The notes under the pieces are model-generated. The model worked only from the letters and a program-made list of their open reading frames with translations, did not search any database and was not told where the DNA came from. From the NCBI RefSeq assembly GCF_000504165.1, contig NZ_AYSE01000001.1, forward strand, positions 248,001-312,000: a stretch of DNA of 64,000 nucleotides. Reading direction: 5' to 3'. This DNA comes from Bacillus sp. FJAT-14578 (GTDB lineage Bacteria; Bacillota; Bacilli; Bacillales; Bacillaceae_H). This document shows, one piece after another, positions 9,559 to 18,686 of this stretch; the first letter of the stretch is position 1, and every line of letters starts with the position of its first letter. Both the position numbers and the translations under genes were made by a program.

Positions 9559-9827
9559 GAAACGAATCGCATAAAGGAAACTTCCATCAGTGGGGGGGCA
9601 TTCATCCCCCACTGATGGTTAGTTAGGCCCGCACGATGCGGGTCACGCAGACGTTGCCGCAGGACGCGGCGATGTTAGTCTGTGCTCCTTTAATCGGGCT
9701 TTTACGGGCAGTTACCCCCTCCTTAAACTTCTCCGATGACTCTAAGTTTTGAAGTGGAGGTCTTACTGCCCGTTAATGCGGGATAAAACGTTCTAGTTTT
9801 CCACTTATTACACATGCGATTCGTTTC
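9559..9827. repeat. 14-bp perfect inverted repeat flanking an inserted element
   Basis: GAAACGAATCGCAT at 9559-9572 and its exact complement at 9814-9827, the latter overlapping the copZ stop codon. They enclose the 212-bp IS605-like element. Read on the minus strand this is probably the original 3' stem-loop of copZ, now split in its loop. Confidence 0.7.
9571..9787 (-). mobile_element. PATE-like element, long form, copy A
   Basis: About 212-bp non-coding element with a twin at 53277-53495. On the minus strand it begins after TTTTAT with the hairpin CCCGCATTAACGGG and ends GGAAGTTTCCTTTAT. Inside are further hairpins: CCATCAGTGGGGG / CCCCCACTGATGG, CCCGCACGATGCGGG, GCCGCAGGACGCGGC. Ends and flank resemble IS200/IS605-family left and right ends, suggesting a non-autonomous (palindrome-associated) derivative without transposase. 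Confidence 0.65.
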
Positions 9828-10032
9828 ACATAATCTCATAGCCTTGATCATCGATGGTTTCCTTGATTTGCTCCAGCGACACTTTGCTTTCGTCAAATTC
9901 GACATCCACTTTTCCTTCAGGCAGATGGACAGCTACTTTGTTTACACCGTTTAATTCTCCCACGCTTCCTTCAATAGCTTTCACACAATGGCCGCAAGAC
10001 ATCCCTTGAACAGTTAACGTTACATTTTCCAT
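9826..10032 (-). CDS. copZ: Copper chaperone CopZ
   Basis: 68-residue cytoplasmic heavy-metal-associated protein that binds Cu(I) and passes it to CopA. The metal site is GMSCGHC at residues 10-16, followed by the beta-alpha-beta-beta-alpha-beta pattern of HMA domains (VAVHLPEGKVDVEFDE). Preceded by AAAGGAGAGAG. It lies 26 bases after csoR on the same strand and is separated from copA by an inserted repeat; in most Bacillus genomes copZ and copA are directly adjacent. Confidence 0.95.
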   Translation of the reverse strand: MENVTLTVQGMSCGHCVKAIEGSVGELNGVNKVAVHLPEGKVDVEFDESKVSLEQIKETIDDQGYEIM

Positions 10033-10058
10033 TTATCTCTCTCCTTTTAATTCCGTTG

Positions 10059-10385
10059 TTATTTTTTCATCATGCGCTGCATCGTCACGAGCAGTTCGTC
10101 GACAACTTCCATTTCACCATCCTGGATTCGTTCCACGACACAGCTTTTTAAATGGCCTTCAAACAGTATTTTTGCTACACTATTTAAAGCGGATTGAATG
10201 GCTGAAATTTGTGTGATGACATCATCACAATAAGTATCTTTTTCAATCAGTCCTTTTACTCCGCGAATCTGCCCTTCGATTCGGTTCAAACGGGTAACCA
10301 AATTCTTCTTCGTTTTCTCGGAATGATGACTTTTTCGTTCAGAATCTGGCAAGTGGCAGCAGCTTTCATTCAGTTCGTTTTCCAT
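10059..10385 (-). CDS. csoR: Copper-sensing repressor CsoR
   Basis: Small all-helical Cu(I)-responsive repressor. Its Cu ligands are visible as the Cys-His-Cys set: Cys in DTYCDDV and His/Cys in EGHLKSC. An extra CCHLPDSERKSHH segment near the N terminus is also metal-ligand rich. ATG 10385 is 7 bases after GGAGG; the ATG at 10391 is too close to it. 108 residues, normal for the family. First gene of csoR-copZ, with its own operator placed between -35 and -10. Confidence 0.94.
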   Translation of the reverse strand: MENELNESCCHLPDSERKSHHSEKTKKNLVTRLNRIEGQIRGVKGLIEKDTYCDDVITQISAIQSALNSVAKILFEGHLKSCVVERIQDGEMEVVDELLVTMQRMMKK

Positions 10386-10404
10386 ATTCATTCCTCCTTA
10401 ATCT

Positions 10405-10435
10405 CATATTACCATACCCCCCTAATGTATGTGAA
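10405..10435 (-). promoter_or_regulatory. csoR promoter with CsoR-type operator
   Basis: On the minus strand: TTCACA, 18-base spacer, TAATAT, then GGAGG. The spacer carries the operator ATACC-N7-TGTAT (10414-10430). The 15-mer TACCATACCCCCCTA (10410-10424) is repeated exactly in front of the MFS gene. Confidence 0.75.
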
Positions 10436-10484
10436 TAGGCAATAAAAAAAATTATATTTTTTTATTCCCCCGTCTTAATCAACT

Positions 10485-11816
10485 TTACACCCTTTTCATA
10501 GTATGAGTTCCCAATACCACACTTATGCTAATGAGCGATACGATTGTTAATAAAAGGCTGACCGCTGCTATACCCTCACCTGAATTCACGAGCAGCATTC
10601 CGGCTGCCGCAGGCCCCAATGTGGATCCAATGGAACGGAATAAACTTAAAAACCCGACTGCTGCACCTGTTTCTGCTTTTTCTACGGCTTGAATCATTAA
10701 CATATTTAATGGGGCTCCAATGATAATGCCAATTCCGAAACCAGTGACAGCGTTAACCGCCAAAGCGATGATAAAATTGCTTGCAGCTGTAAATAATAAC
10801 GTTCCCGCGGCAGTGATGATAAAACCTATGAGCACCGCTTGTTTCGGTCCTCTTTTCACGGCCAGCTGCCCTCCGGTAAGCGAAGCAATCATCGATGCCG
10901 CAGCCAATGGGATGGTTCCAGCCGCCGCTGCTCCCTTCGATACCTCAAATTTCGTTTCCAAAAAGAAAGGCAACAGGTTAATCGCACTTGCCATGATAAA
11001 CCCGGAAGTCAGTGATAATAGAAGGATAAACAATGTATTTCGTTTTGTAAAATAAGATAAATTGACAATCGGATCTTGTGCCCGACGCTCAAACATCACC
11101 AACAAAACGGCAGCTATGACAGCAGCCAACAATAATAACCCGTTTTTCAGCGTAATACTTAACAATCCTGTCAAAATAACCGTTGTCAAAGTTACGATTC
11201 CTTTATAATCAATCGGCTTTTCCACAATGGGCTGAGGAATGCTCACTCGGCTCATCAGCAATAGTATTAGGGCAGAAATGGGTACATTGATTAAGAAAAT
11301 CCATTTCCAGCTTGTATGTTCAATGATAAGTCCGCCAAGTCCCGGCCCTAAAATCGTTCCTAAACCGAACACGACTCCTATCCATCCTAACGCCTTTGCT
11401 CTTGTTTCTTCAGAAAATGTAACCGCGATATAAGGGGCTGTAATCGGGAATATCCCTCCTGTCTCTATCGCTTGAATGGCCCTTCCCGCTAAAAACATCC
11501 AAAATGCCGGCGAGAATGCCGCTAATAAAGAACCCGCTCCAAACAAAAAGATTCCTATCATGAAAATTCGTTTACGACCAAAGCGATCTGATAATTTCCC
11601 CATCAATGGAATGCTTACACCAAATAACAACGTGTAGATGGTAAAACTCCAGACAGCCCACGATTCGTCGATCATGTAAGCCGCAATAATTGAGCTCAGC
11701 GCGGGACCGACAATGCCGTGATCAAGCGCCCCCATAAAAATACCTGCTAAAAATAACGAGAGTACAAACGATCCGCTTATTCTTCTTACCTGTTTTTGTT
11801 TTAATGAAAGTTCCAC
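10485..11816 (-). CDS. MFS drug:proton antiporter-like exporter
   Basis: About 443 residues, hydrophobic throughout, with 12 or more membrane helices. MFS motif A is present after helix 2 (GKLSDRFGRKRIF) and the antiporter motif C in helix 5 (GLGTILGPGLGGL), so it is an exporter of the DHA type. The frame opens at GTG 11825, but that overlaps GGAG; GTG 11816 is 8 bases after GGAG. The substrate is unknown. The promoter carries the same CsoR-type operator as csoR, so a role in copper stress is inferred; such regulation is not part of the classical B. subtilis copper regulon. Confidence 0.82.
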   Translation of the reverse strand: MELSLKQKQVRRISGSFVLSLFLAGIFMGALDHGIVGPALSSIIAAYMIDESWAVWSFTIYTLLFGVSIPLMGKLSDRFGRKRIFMIGIFLFGAGSLLAAFSPAFWMFLAGRAIQAIETGGIFPITAPYIAVTFSEETRAKALGWIGVVFGLGTILGPGLGGLIIEHTSWKWIFLINVPISALILLLMSRVSIPQPIVEKPIDYKGIVTLTTVILTGLLSITLKNGLLLLAAVIAAVLLVMFERRAQDPIVNLSYFTKRNTLFILLLSLTSGFIMASAINLLPFFLETKFEVSKGAAAAGTIPLAAASMIASLTGGQLAVKRGPKQAVLIGFIITAAGTLLFTAASNFIIALAVNAVTGFGIGIIIGAPLNMLMIQAVEKAETGAAVGFLSLFRSIGSTLGPAAAGMLLVNSGEGIAAVSLLLTIVSLISISVVLGTHTMKRV

Positions 11817-11855
11817 ATTTTTCACTCCAATTTACAGTTATGATTTTGTTAATTA

Positions 11856-11888
11856 ATTTATACCATACCCCCCTATACTATGTAAATA
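11856..11888 (-). promoter_or_regulatory. MFS gene promoter with CsoR-type operator
   Basis: On the minus strand: TTTACA, 18-base spacer, TATAAA. The spacer holds ATACC-CCCCTAT-ACTAT (11865-11881) inside the 15-mer TACCATACCCCCCTA shared with the csoR promoter. The right half-site is degenerate. Confidence 0.65.
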
Positions 11889-11972
11889 ACCTTTTTGTAA
11901 ATTTATCCATCTATTTTGAAGGAACTTTAGAAAAGTGCTCAAGTTCCCTTAATTCTCTTGAAAAATCCATAA

Positions 11973-12007
11973 AAAAAGAATGCCCCGAATTGCGGGACAT
12001 TCTTTTT
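11973..12007. terminator. Bidirectional terminator after ltaS
   Basis: AAAAAGAATGCCCCG / CGGGACATTCTTTTT stem with A- and T-runs on both sides, abutting the ltaS stop codon. Confidence 0.85.
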
Positions 12008-13952
12008 ATTGATTATAATGTTTTGCTTTTGAGTAATCTAATGTTGAACGTTTTATCGGTGTGAAACCTTCCGGGCTATGGAAACGCAACAAATCACCAT
12101 AGACAACTTTATCCGAAAGTTCAAGTTCTTTCTTCACCGCATCGCTGTATTGTTTTGTTACAGCTGAATTTTCGACTAATTCACCAGTCGGATTTTTATA
12201 TAACTTACCGTCGACTTCCGTATACTCTGGTGTTATATAGCTGCCGTCACGGAATGGAACGATTTGATGATTATCCGGAGATAACAAGTCAGAACCGAAT
12301 TCGATATATTCTTTCGTATCGATTCCTAATAAATGCAACACAGTCGGGCGAACATCTACTTGACCACCGTATGTGTGGTTCACGCCGCCGTCAATTTTAC
12401 CGCCTGGAACATGAATGAATAATGGTACACGCTGTAATTGCAATTGCTCATACGGCGTAATTTCTTTACCTAGAATTTTGCCCATTGCAGGCTGATGGTT
12501 TTCAGAAATTCCGTAATGATCGCCGTACATGACAATCATTGTATTATCATATAATCCTGACGCTTTTAAATCATCAAAGAATTGTTTTAACGATTCATCT
12601 AAATAACGAGCCGTCTGGAAGTATTGGTCAACAGATGTATCACCTGTTGCTGCCGGTTCGATTGTTTGATCTTCCTCATCCAACGGATATGGGAAGTGGT
12701 TTGATAACGAAATAAATTTCGTATAGAACGGCTGCGGCATATCTTTCAAATAAGGAATAGATTCTTTAAAGAACGGCTTATCTTCTAATCCGTAGTTTAG
12801 TGTATTCTCTGGTGTCATGTTGTAATATGTCGCATCATAGAACATATCATAACCAAGTGTTTTGTACATTTCTTCACGGTTCCAGAATGTTTTGTAGTTA
12901 CCATGAAGAGCAGCTGTATATTTAAATCCATTGCTTTTTAAAATAGACGGCAGGCCTTGATATGTGTTCGTTGCTTTCGTTGTGAACACAGCGCCTTGCG
13001 GCAATGGGAACAGTGAGTTTTCCATCATAAACTCCGCATCAGACGTTTTGCCTTGTGCTGTTTGATGGAAAAAGTTATCGAAATACATCGTGTTTGAATC
13101 ACGTGTTAATGAATTTAAGAACGGCATAACTTCTTGGCCATTTAATTTGTAATCTATCATGAAGCTTTGCAGTGATTCCAAAGAAATATAAATGACGTTC
13201 ATGTTTTTTGCAGCCCCAAAGTATTTTTCATTTGGTTTTGCATAAGTCGCACTTGTATAGTTTTGAACTTCTGTAATATCATTGCTGTCCGCCAACGCAC
13301 GCTGTGCCGAAGACTTCGAGCTTTGAATGATATCATAAATCGTGAAGTTATGAATTCCTAAATATTTCACTAAATAGTTACGGTCAAACGTACGTGTTAA
13401 TAGCTGCGGACGATCTGACTCTGCAAGGGCCAAGTTCGTCGTGAAAAGCAGCACAGCCGAGACGAATGCCGTTGTGATGGCTTTACGAGATAACTTCTCC
13501 TGCGGCTTAATCACTTTAAACAAAACAAATACAGCCAATAAAATGAAATCCAAGAAATACAACATATCAGAAGGTTTGATCAATGCCATCGCACTGCCGC
13601 CCAACTGACCGAAGTTCTGTGTCTGCATCAATACCGGAACCGTAATAAAATCATTAAAGAAGCGGTAATACACGATATTTGCGTAAGAAATAAACGACAA
13701 AATAAAGTGAATCGTTAAAAACGCCCGATTTCTTCCCTTTCCTTTAAACAGTAAAGCAAAAGCGAAGAAAAACACAGTCGAACTAATCGGGTTGATGAAT
13801 AATAAGAATTCTTGCATCTTATTCTCGATGCCTAATGTAAATTCATTCAAATAAATCGCATAAGACTTCATCCAAAAGGCTAACACAATGATGAAAAACA
13901 ATCCAAATGGTTTGTTTAACACATTTTTTGAAGTTGTTAATACCCTATTCAA
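12006..13952 (-). CDS. ltaS: Lipoteichoic acid synthase (LtaS family)
   Basis: Polymerises glycerol phosphate onto the lipid anchor to make lipoteichoic acid at the outer face of the membrane. 648 residues, as usual: five N-terminal membrane helices (to about 200), a linker, then an extracellular sulfatase-like domain. The nucleophile Thr lies in QTAQGKTSDAEF, as in LtaS; YGDHYG and LFIHVPGG are metal-site and fold segments. The frame is open to ATG 13982 without a ribosome site; TTG 13952 is 8 bases after GAGGGG. Bacillus species often carry several paralogues (LtaS, YfnI, YqgS, YvgJ), so the exact one is not certain. Confidence 0.88.
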   Translation of the reverse strand: MNRVLTTSKNVLNKPFGLFFIIVLAFWMKSYAIYLNEFTLGIENKMQEFLLFINPISSTVFFFAFALLFKGKGRNRAFLTIHFILSFISYANIVYYRFFNDFITVPVLMQTQNFGQLGGSAMALIKPSDMLYFLDFILLAVFVLFKVIKPQEKLSRKAITTAFVSAVLLFTTNLALAESDRPQLLTRTFDRNYLVKYLGIHNFTIYDIIQSSKSSAQRALADSNDITEVQNYTSATYAKPNEKYFGAAKNMNVIYISLESLQSFMIDYKLNGQEVMPFLNSLTRDSNTMYFDNFFHQTAQGKTSDAEFMMENSLFPLPQGAVFTTKATNTYQGLPSILKSNGFKYTAALHGNYKTFWNREEMYKTLGYDMFYDATYYNMTPENTLNYGLEDKPFFKESIPYLKDMPQPFYTKFISLSNHFPYPLDEEDQTIEPAATGDTSVDQYFQTARYLDESLKQFFDDLKASGLYDNTMIVMYGDHYGISENHQPAMGKILGKEITPYEQLQLQRVPLFIHVPGGKIDGGVNHTYGGQVDVRPTVLHLLGIDTKEYIEFGSDLLSPDNHQIVPFRDGSYITPEYTEVDGKLYKNPTGELVENSAVTKQYSDAVKKELELSDKVVYGDLLRFHSPEGFTPIKRSTLDYSKAKHYNQ

Positions 13953-14458
13953 TACATTCACCCCTCTTGCTACTAAAAACATTTCTATATGTCTTAAAAG
14001 CTATTAGAAATTTTTATCCCGTTTTAACGGGCAGTAAAGGTTTGGCTGATGAAAGATTCCTTTTATGAGATGAACTTTGATAGCTCTCTCCTTTACAAAG
14101 TGTTTTTTATAAGCTAAAAAATAGAATCTCCCTTACATCATAAGTCGTAAGAGAGTGTAAATCGCGTCCTGTTACATTTTAACTCGTTCATTTTAAAAGT
14201 CAATTATTTTATAAGCACATTACTCGAGTCGTTCGGTTTCTCATCTTACACGCTTCTTTTGAATTTGTAAAGACGAAATTTACAAGGCATTTACTTGAAC
14301 TTAATATAAAATCATACGGACTTTTTTTGTACTTGTCAACCAATGACTCGAAACCGTCACATCGAATACAACTTAAGAACTATTCATGTAAATGGCTGAA
14401 ACTTTTTTTACTTTACTCTCGTAATATATGGTACAAGGTTTTTTTTCATAACAAAATA
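13953..14458. other. Gene-free stretch between ltaS and the MauG-like operon
   Basis: No coding region is credible. It holds a short PATE-like copy (14013-14066), an imperfect stem CTCCCTTAC / GTAAGAGAG near 14130-14157, and AT-rich sequence that must contain the ltaS promoter. Confidence 0.6.
14013..14066 (+). mobile_element. PATE-like element, short form, copy E
   Basis: TTTAT then CCCGTTTTAACGGGCAG, ending GATTCCTTTTAT: 49 bp joining the same left hairpin and right end as the long copies, with no interior. Confidence 0.5.
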
Positions 14459-14496
14459 AAGCGCCATCGGCAATCTGCACACTGCCGACGACGCTT
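14459..14496 (-). terminator. Terminator of the Fur-boxed operon
   Basis: AAGCGCCATCGGCA / TGCCGACGACGCTT stem, followed by TTATTTTGTT on the minus strand, about 70 bases after the stop of the di-heme gene. Confidence 0.75.
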
Positions 14497-14568
14497 GTCG
14501 AATTTCGATTGTATTAAACAGGTTTCGTACACATAATGGGTCACTTCCGTGAGTTCGTCTCTTCATCA

Positions 14569-16539
14569 TTACTCTATGGATCTGACATATTCAGCGATAG
14601 CCGCTGTCTCACCTTGTGAAAGGGCAGGAATACTATTGTTTCCATGACGATCGATTGCTTCTTCAACGGTTTTCGCACTTCCGTCATGCAAATATGGGCT
14701 CGTTGCCCAAACGCCTCTTAATGTCGGGGTATCAAATTTTTGCCCGTCTCGCTTATTTTGAAACTGGCCGCGGGCATCTCCATCTGAAGGAACGTCCAAA
14801 TCATTTTTGGTACCAATGTCATGAAGAAATTTCGTATTGAGTTCCGTTAACTCGCCTTTTTCGTTCACTGCCATGCCGCTGTCCGTGAAAAATTCGCCTC
14901 CGTGGCAGCTCAAACAGTTCCCTTTTCCGTTAAACAGCTCTTCACCTTTTCGGGCTGTATCCGTTAAGTTGCCTTTTTCATCCCGATACGGACTTTTCGG
15001 TGGGGGAAACGACCCGGTGTCCTGCAAAAAGGCGAAGATTTTATCATACATATGCTGGACGTCCTTAGGGATTGGCTTAGATGGATCGAGTTCCATCATT
15101 CCACCCATCTCTCCTTGGATTGTATGAATATAATCGGTAAAATCGTTTCGCGTCCCATCCCACATGAATAAGCCCGTTTCCGTTGTGACAACGTTGCTTG
15201 GGACATTTCGCGGACCCTTTGCCGTTGTGAGCGTTAAACGATTCATATCGCCGTCACTATGACAGGAAGCACAGCTCATCCAGTTATTCCCGGTCATACT
15301 TGTGGCAAATTCATCGCTGTTCGCGCTGTAAAACATCGTTTTCCCTTCACGAACGTCTTTAGATAATGAGTCCTTTTGAATGAGTTTAATTGGTTGGCCT
15401 GTCATTTTCGCGCGGGCATAAGGGCTTTCCCCGCCTGTTTGAATTACGGCCAAATCGTGGCTCATCGCGTTGTGAACAAAAAGGGTTTCACCATCTTTTG
15501 ACATCTCGATACCGCGTGGATTATCACCTTTTATACGGCGCAAAATTTGTGTCGCATTTCCGCCGCGCGTCAGGTCAAAAACAACAAGATCCTCACTGCC
15601 GGACATGATCACATATGCTTTGCTTCCATCGGGTTGAAATGCGATGTCATACGGATTTGATACAATCATCGCTTCATTTTTCACATCAAGAATATTGATT
15701 TCATCAAACAGCTCTTTCCGTTCACCGGTGATTTCTTCATCTTTTTTCAAATCAATGACCGATACAGCCGGAAAGATGGTTTCTTCAAAATGAATAGGTG
15801 TATCGATATTTGTTAACAAATGCGGAACAAATGCTTTTGTCCCGTCCGGTGAGATCACGAATTGTTCAATTGTATTCGGCATACCTTGGCTTTTTTTCCG
15901 GTCCGGCTTGTCAGGAGATTCAGCTAGAGTAATCTTCTTGACCACTTTTTCTCTTTCTGTATCGATGACACTAATGCTTCCATCTAAATAATGCGGAATG
16001 TACAGCTTCTTTCCATCCTTTGTAATGGTAACCGTTCTTGGACGATCCCCGATGTTGATTTCTTTCTTCTCTTTTCTATTAGCCGTATCAATGACGGAAA
16101 GCGTACCCGTTTGATAATTGGCTACATACAATTTATCCCCATTTTGACTTGTCACAAGCCCGTAAGGTTGAATGCCTGTCTTAATGGAGTCCATGACCTT
16201 TTTCTTTTTCGTTGAAATGACGTCCACTCGATTATCGTATAGACATGATACATACAAACTCTCCCCGTCCGGGCTCAAGGCGAGCTGCCTTGGTTCTTTT
16301 CCAACCGATATTTCCTCCAACACTTTTTTCGACTTCGCATCCACAATCGATACAGTATTGATATCCATGTTGGCTACATATAAGGTATCGCCTTTTTCGT
16401 TCAATATCATATTATCGCTATGAACAGAATGATCGCGAACAATCTCATTATTCGCGACCGTCTGTTCATGCTGACAGCCTGCAGCGGTAAAGACCGCTGC
16501 TGATAATATACTTAGTTGTATCCATCGCTTCCAGCTCAT
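14569..16539 (-). CDS. Lipoprotein with YVTN beta-propeller fused to a di-heme peroxidase/MauG-like domain
   Basis: 656-residue exported lipoprotein; lipobox TAAGC gives a lipidated Cys at 22. Residues ~40-370 are YVTN-type propeller repeats (DTLYVANMDINTVSIVD, KLYVANYQTGTLSVID, KLYIPHYLDGSISVID). Residues ~390-656 form a cytochrome-c-peroxidase/MauG domain with two heme-binding CXXCH motifs, CASCH (423-427) and CLSCH (542-546), plus the LRGVWATSPYLHDGS segment typical of that family. Second gene of a Fur-boxed operon, 17 bases after the 696-residue lipoprotein. Family members reduce peroxide or oxidise partner proteins; substrate unknown here. Covalent heme would need the cytochrome c maturation system, which is not in the window. 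Confidence 0.85.
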   Translation of the reverse strand: MSWKRWIQLSILSAAVFTAAGCQHEQTVANNEIVRDHSVHSDNMILNEKGDTLYVANMDINTVSIVDAKSKKVLEEISVGKEPRQLALSPDGESLYVSCLYDNRVDVISTKKKKVMDSIKTGIQPYGLVTSQNGDKLYVANYQTGTLSVIDTANRKEKKEINIGDRPRTVTITKDGKKLYIPHYLDGSISVIDTEREKVVKKITLAESPDKPDRKKSQGMPNTIEQFVISPDGTKAFVPHLLTNIDTPIHFEETIFPAVSVIDLKKDEEITGERKELFDEINILDVKNEAMIVSNPYDIAFQPDGSKAYVIMSGSEDLVVFDLTRGGNATQILRRIKGDNPRGIEMSKDGETLFVHNAMSHDLAVIQTGGESPYARAKMTGQPIKLIQKDSLSKDVREGKTMFYSANSDEFATSMTGNNWMSCASCHSDGDMNRLTLTTAKGPRNVPSNVVTTETGLFMWDGTRNDFTDYIHTIQGEMGGMMELDPSKPIPKDVQHMYDKIFAFLQDTGSFPPPKSPYRDEKGNLTDTARKGEELFNGKGNCLSCHGGEFFTDSGMAVNEKGELTELNTKFLHDIGTKNDLDVPSDGDARGQFQNKRDGQKFDTPTLRGVWATSPYLHDGSAKTVEEAIDRHGNNSIPALSQGETAAIAEYVRSIE

Positions 16540-16556
16540 ATTGATTCCTTCCTTAC

Positions 16557-18647
16557 TTACTGTTTCTGTACTTCCACCTCTACTAATATAGGAGAAATTC
16601 CGTTTTCCCCATGGCCTGCTTGTACTTGAGGAACGGTATCTTTATCGGTATTCCCAGACTTGTCCCCTTCAATATAAGCATCTCCTGTGTCCCAAAACTC
16701 GCTTGCCTGCATTCCTTCCTCTAACGATGGACCGTCAATGACCATATCATAAAACGCCGTGTAACGAGAAATGATTGTTTCGCGGTCAAGCGCAGACAAC
16801 TCTTTGGCATCTCCGTCCGTATTATATAAGTTATTCAGCCCAATTCTGAACACCGCAGACAGCGCGCCCGCCGTCATTGGATTATAGGCCATTTTTTCTT
16901 TACTAGTGTAATAGATGTTCGTTTCTTCATCTAACATATTTTCATCCATCGCTTGATAAAGCTCGCGTGCCGCATCTCTGTATTTCGTGTCTTTTGTTGC
17001 TAAAAAGGCGGCTGTTAACCCGCGAATGGCTCCTAATTGCGCATTTAAAGTCGGTTCATCCTCGTCTTGGCCTTTTCCGATTGTATAGCCGTTGGCAACA
17101 AGACCGTCTTCACGTTTCAATTCCATTAAAATGAAGTCTGCTTGCTTTTGGATCATCTCCAATGCACGCTTTCCTTCTTCTGTTACTAAGCCTTCTGCCG
17201 CCTCGCCGCTTGCGTAGCCGACCGGAAGGCCATCAATCGCACGTTGGAATAAACGAAGTGCTTCCGTCGTATATCCTGCCTGGAATGTATCCGCATAGTC
17301 TCCCTGCGCCGTTCCATCATTTTCGTTTACAAACGTGCCTGTTTCTTCATTAAAATGCATCGCGTCGATATTTTTGAATACTTGCAGCAATACATCACGA
17401 TTTACCGAGTACGGATCGGAAGAAGTTACATCATTATGCGCTGTACGATCTACATTTTCTTTTGGTGCACTTGGGAAAGGTTTTCCGTCAAAAGCGGCTA
17501 AAAAGGCAGGGTTTTGTGCCTTATTTTCGGGACGTTGATCGGTCATGCCGTAAAATTCGGATGCAGGCCATAACATAAGCCACTGATCTTGCAGAACGCT
17601 TCGCGTATCTTTTACAGTCAGCTGCTTCGCATTTGGCGCTTGCTCATTTCCGTCTTCCGCCACTTCGATTTTATGCGGTAAATAGACAAAACCGTTCGCC
17701 GGGTCATACTTGCTGCCAGCTCCAGCCGTCAGCTTCTTTCCGTTGGCATCATAAAATAAGCCATTTCGAATATAATTAAGCTTGTTCCAAATTTGTTCTG
17801 TCAAAATGGCCCCTTGCATACCATCTGCTGAACTTACCCCTAATGCAATGTTTTCGTCATCATCGTCCTTAGGGGATGCAGCTTCGAGTTCCTCATCGCT
17901 GTCTACTTTATGTAGTCCTCCCAAGAAATCCCCTGCCCAAAGCGCTTGCTTTAAGAAAGTTGCTCCATACGCGGATGGATTAAGTGTTTTTTCCATCTTG
18001 CTTCGGTCCCAGCGCAGCGTCTTAAAATCGACCTGATACATCGGAACATACGAATCATCGTCATTTTTCGCATACACGCTTGTATCTACTTTTTGCATAT
18101 AATGAGGATCTCCGGATGTATACTCGATCAATGTCGGGTACATATTAGAAAATAGTTCTTCTCTCGGGTAACCTACACTGTCCGCCAGTTCATAAAAACG
18201 TTCACCCAATACTGTCGGGGTATCTTTTCCGCTTTTTTTAGCCAGCTCTGCCACTGCAGGACCATGGATCAGATGCAGACCGAGCCCCGATTTTTCCGTT
18301 ACTTCGTACATTCCTTCTTCCGAATACTCGTATGATTCGACACCTGCCGTATAGTCAAATTTCGCAGGTTGATCGAGCTTGCGCACATCGAGAACATCCA
18401 AATCGAGCCCCAAGCCTTCTACTAATGGCTCACCCGAAAGTTCAAATTCTGCGTACGCAAACATATTGCCGGCCGTATCAAATGTATAATCTGTCACGGG
18501 AACAGCCACATTGCCTTTCTCCGCTTTTGCTTCTTCTGTTTTCGTTTCTTCTTTTTTTGATGCCTTCTCGTTCGAGCAAGCGCTCGTTAAAAACAGTGAT
18601 GAAGCTAATGCAACCGTTGTCATCACTTTCCATGGTTTTGTTTGCAT
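16557..18647 (-). CDS. Fur-boxed lipoprotein of unknown family
   Basis: 696 residues. Signal peptide with lipobox TSAC (lipidated Cys 24), then a charged Lys/Glu linker (25-47) and a large extracellular part. I do not recognise the family. The C-terminal half (about 430-640) has recurring helical hairpins (LRLFQRAIDGLPVG, ALEMIQKQADFILMEL, AIRGLTAAFLATKDTKYRDAARELYQAMDE) suggestive of an alpha/alpha toroid. An acidic stretch (DSDEELEAASPKDDDDE) sits near 250. First gene of the operon, with a near-perfect Fur box about 40 bases upstream, so it is expected to be induced by iron starvation. Possible substrate or scaffold for the di-heme partner encoded next. Confidence 0.75.
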   Translation of the reverse strand: MQTKPWKVMTTVALASSLFLTSACSNEKASKKEETKTEEAKAEKGNVAVPVTDYTFDTAGNMFAYAEFELSGEPLVEGLGLDLDVLDVRKLDQPAKFDYTAGVESYEYSEEGMYEVTEKSGLGLHLIHGPAVAELAKKSGKDTPTVLGERFYELADSVGYPREELFSNMYPTLIEYTSGDPHYMQKVDTSVYAKNDDDSYVPMYQVDFKTLRWDRSKMEKTLNPSAYGATFLKQALWAGDFLGGLHKVDSDEELEAASPKDDDDENIALGVSSADGMQGAILTEQIWNKLNYIRNGLFYDANGKKLTAGAGSKYDPANGFVYLPHKIEVAEDGNEQAPNAKQLTVKDTRSVLQDQWLMLWPASEFYGMTDQRPENKAQNPAFLAAFDGKPFPSAPKENVDRTAHNDVTSSDPYSVNRDVLLQVFKNIDAMHFNEETGTFVNENDGTAQGDYADTFQAGYTTEALRLFQRAIDGLPVGYASGEAAEGLVTEEGKRALEMIQKQADFILMELKREDGLVANGYTIGKGQDEDEPTLNAQLGAIRGLTAAFLATKDTKYRDAARELYQAMDENMLDEETNIYYTSKEKMAYNPMTAGALSAVFRIGLNNLYNTDGDAKELSALDRETIISRYTAFYDMVIDGPSLEEGMQASEFWDTGDAYIEGDKSGNTDKDTVPQVQAGHGENGISPILVEVEVQKQ

Positions 18648-18686
18648 TGTCTATCGTCCTCTCCAAACTTTCCACCCTTATATAAT

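Noticed and set aside
16557..18647. Imelysin/IrpA-like identification of the 696-residue lipoprotein
   Set aside because: Imelysins are often linked to di-heme peroxidases and iron, but the GxHxxE motif and length do not fit.
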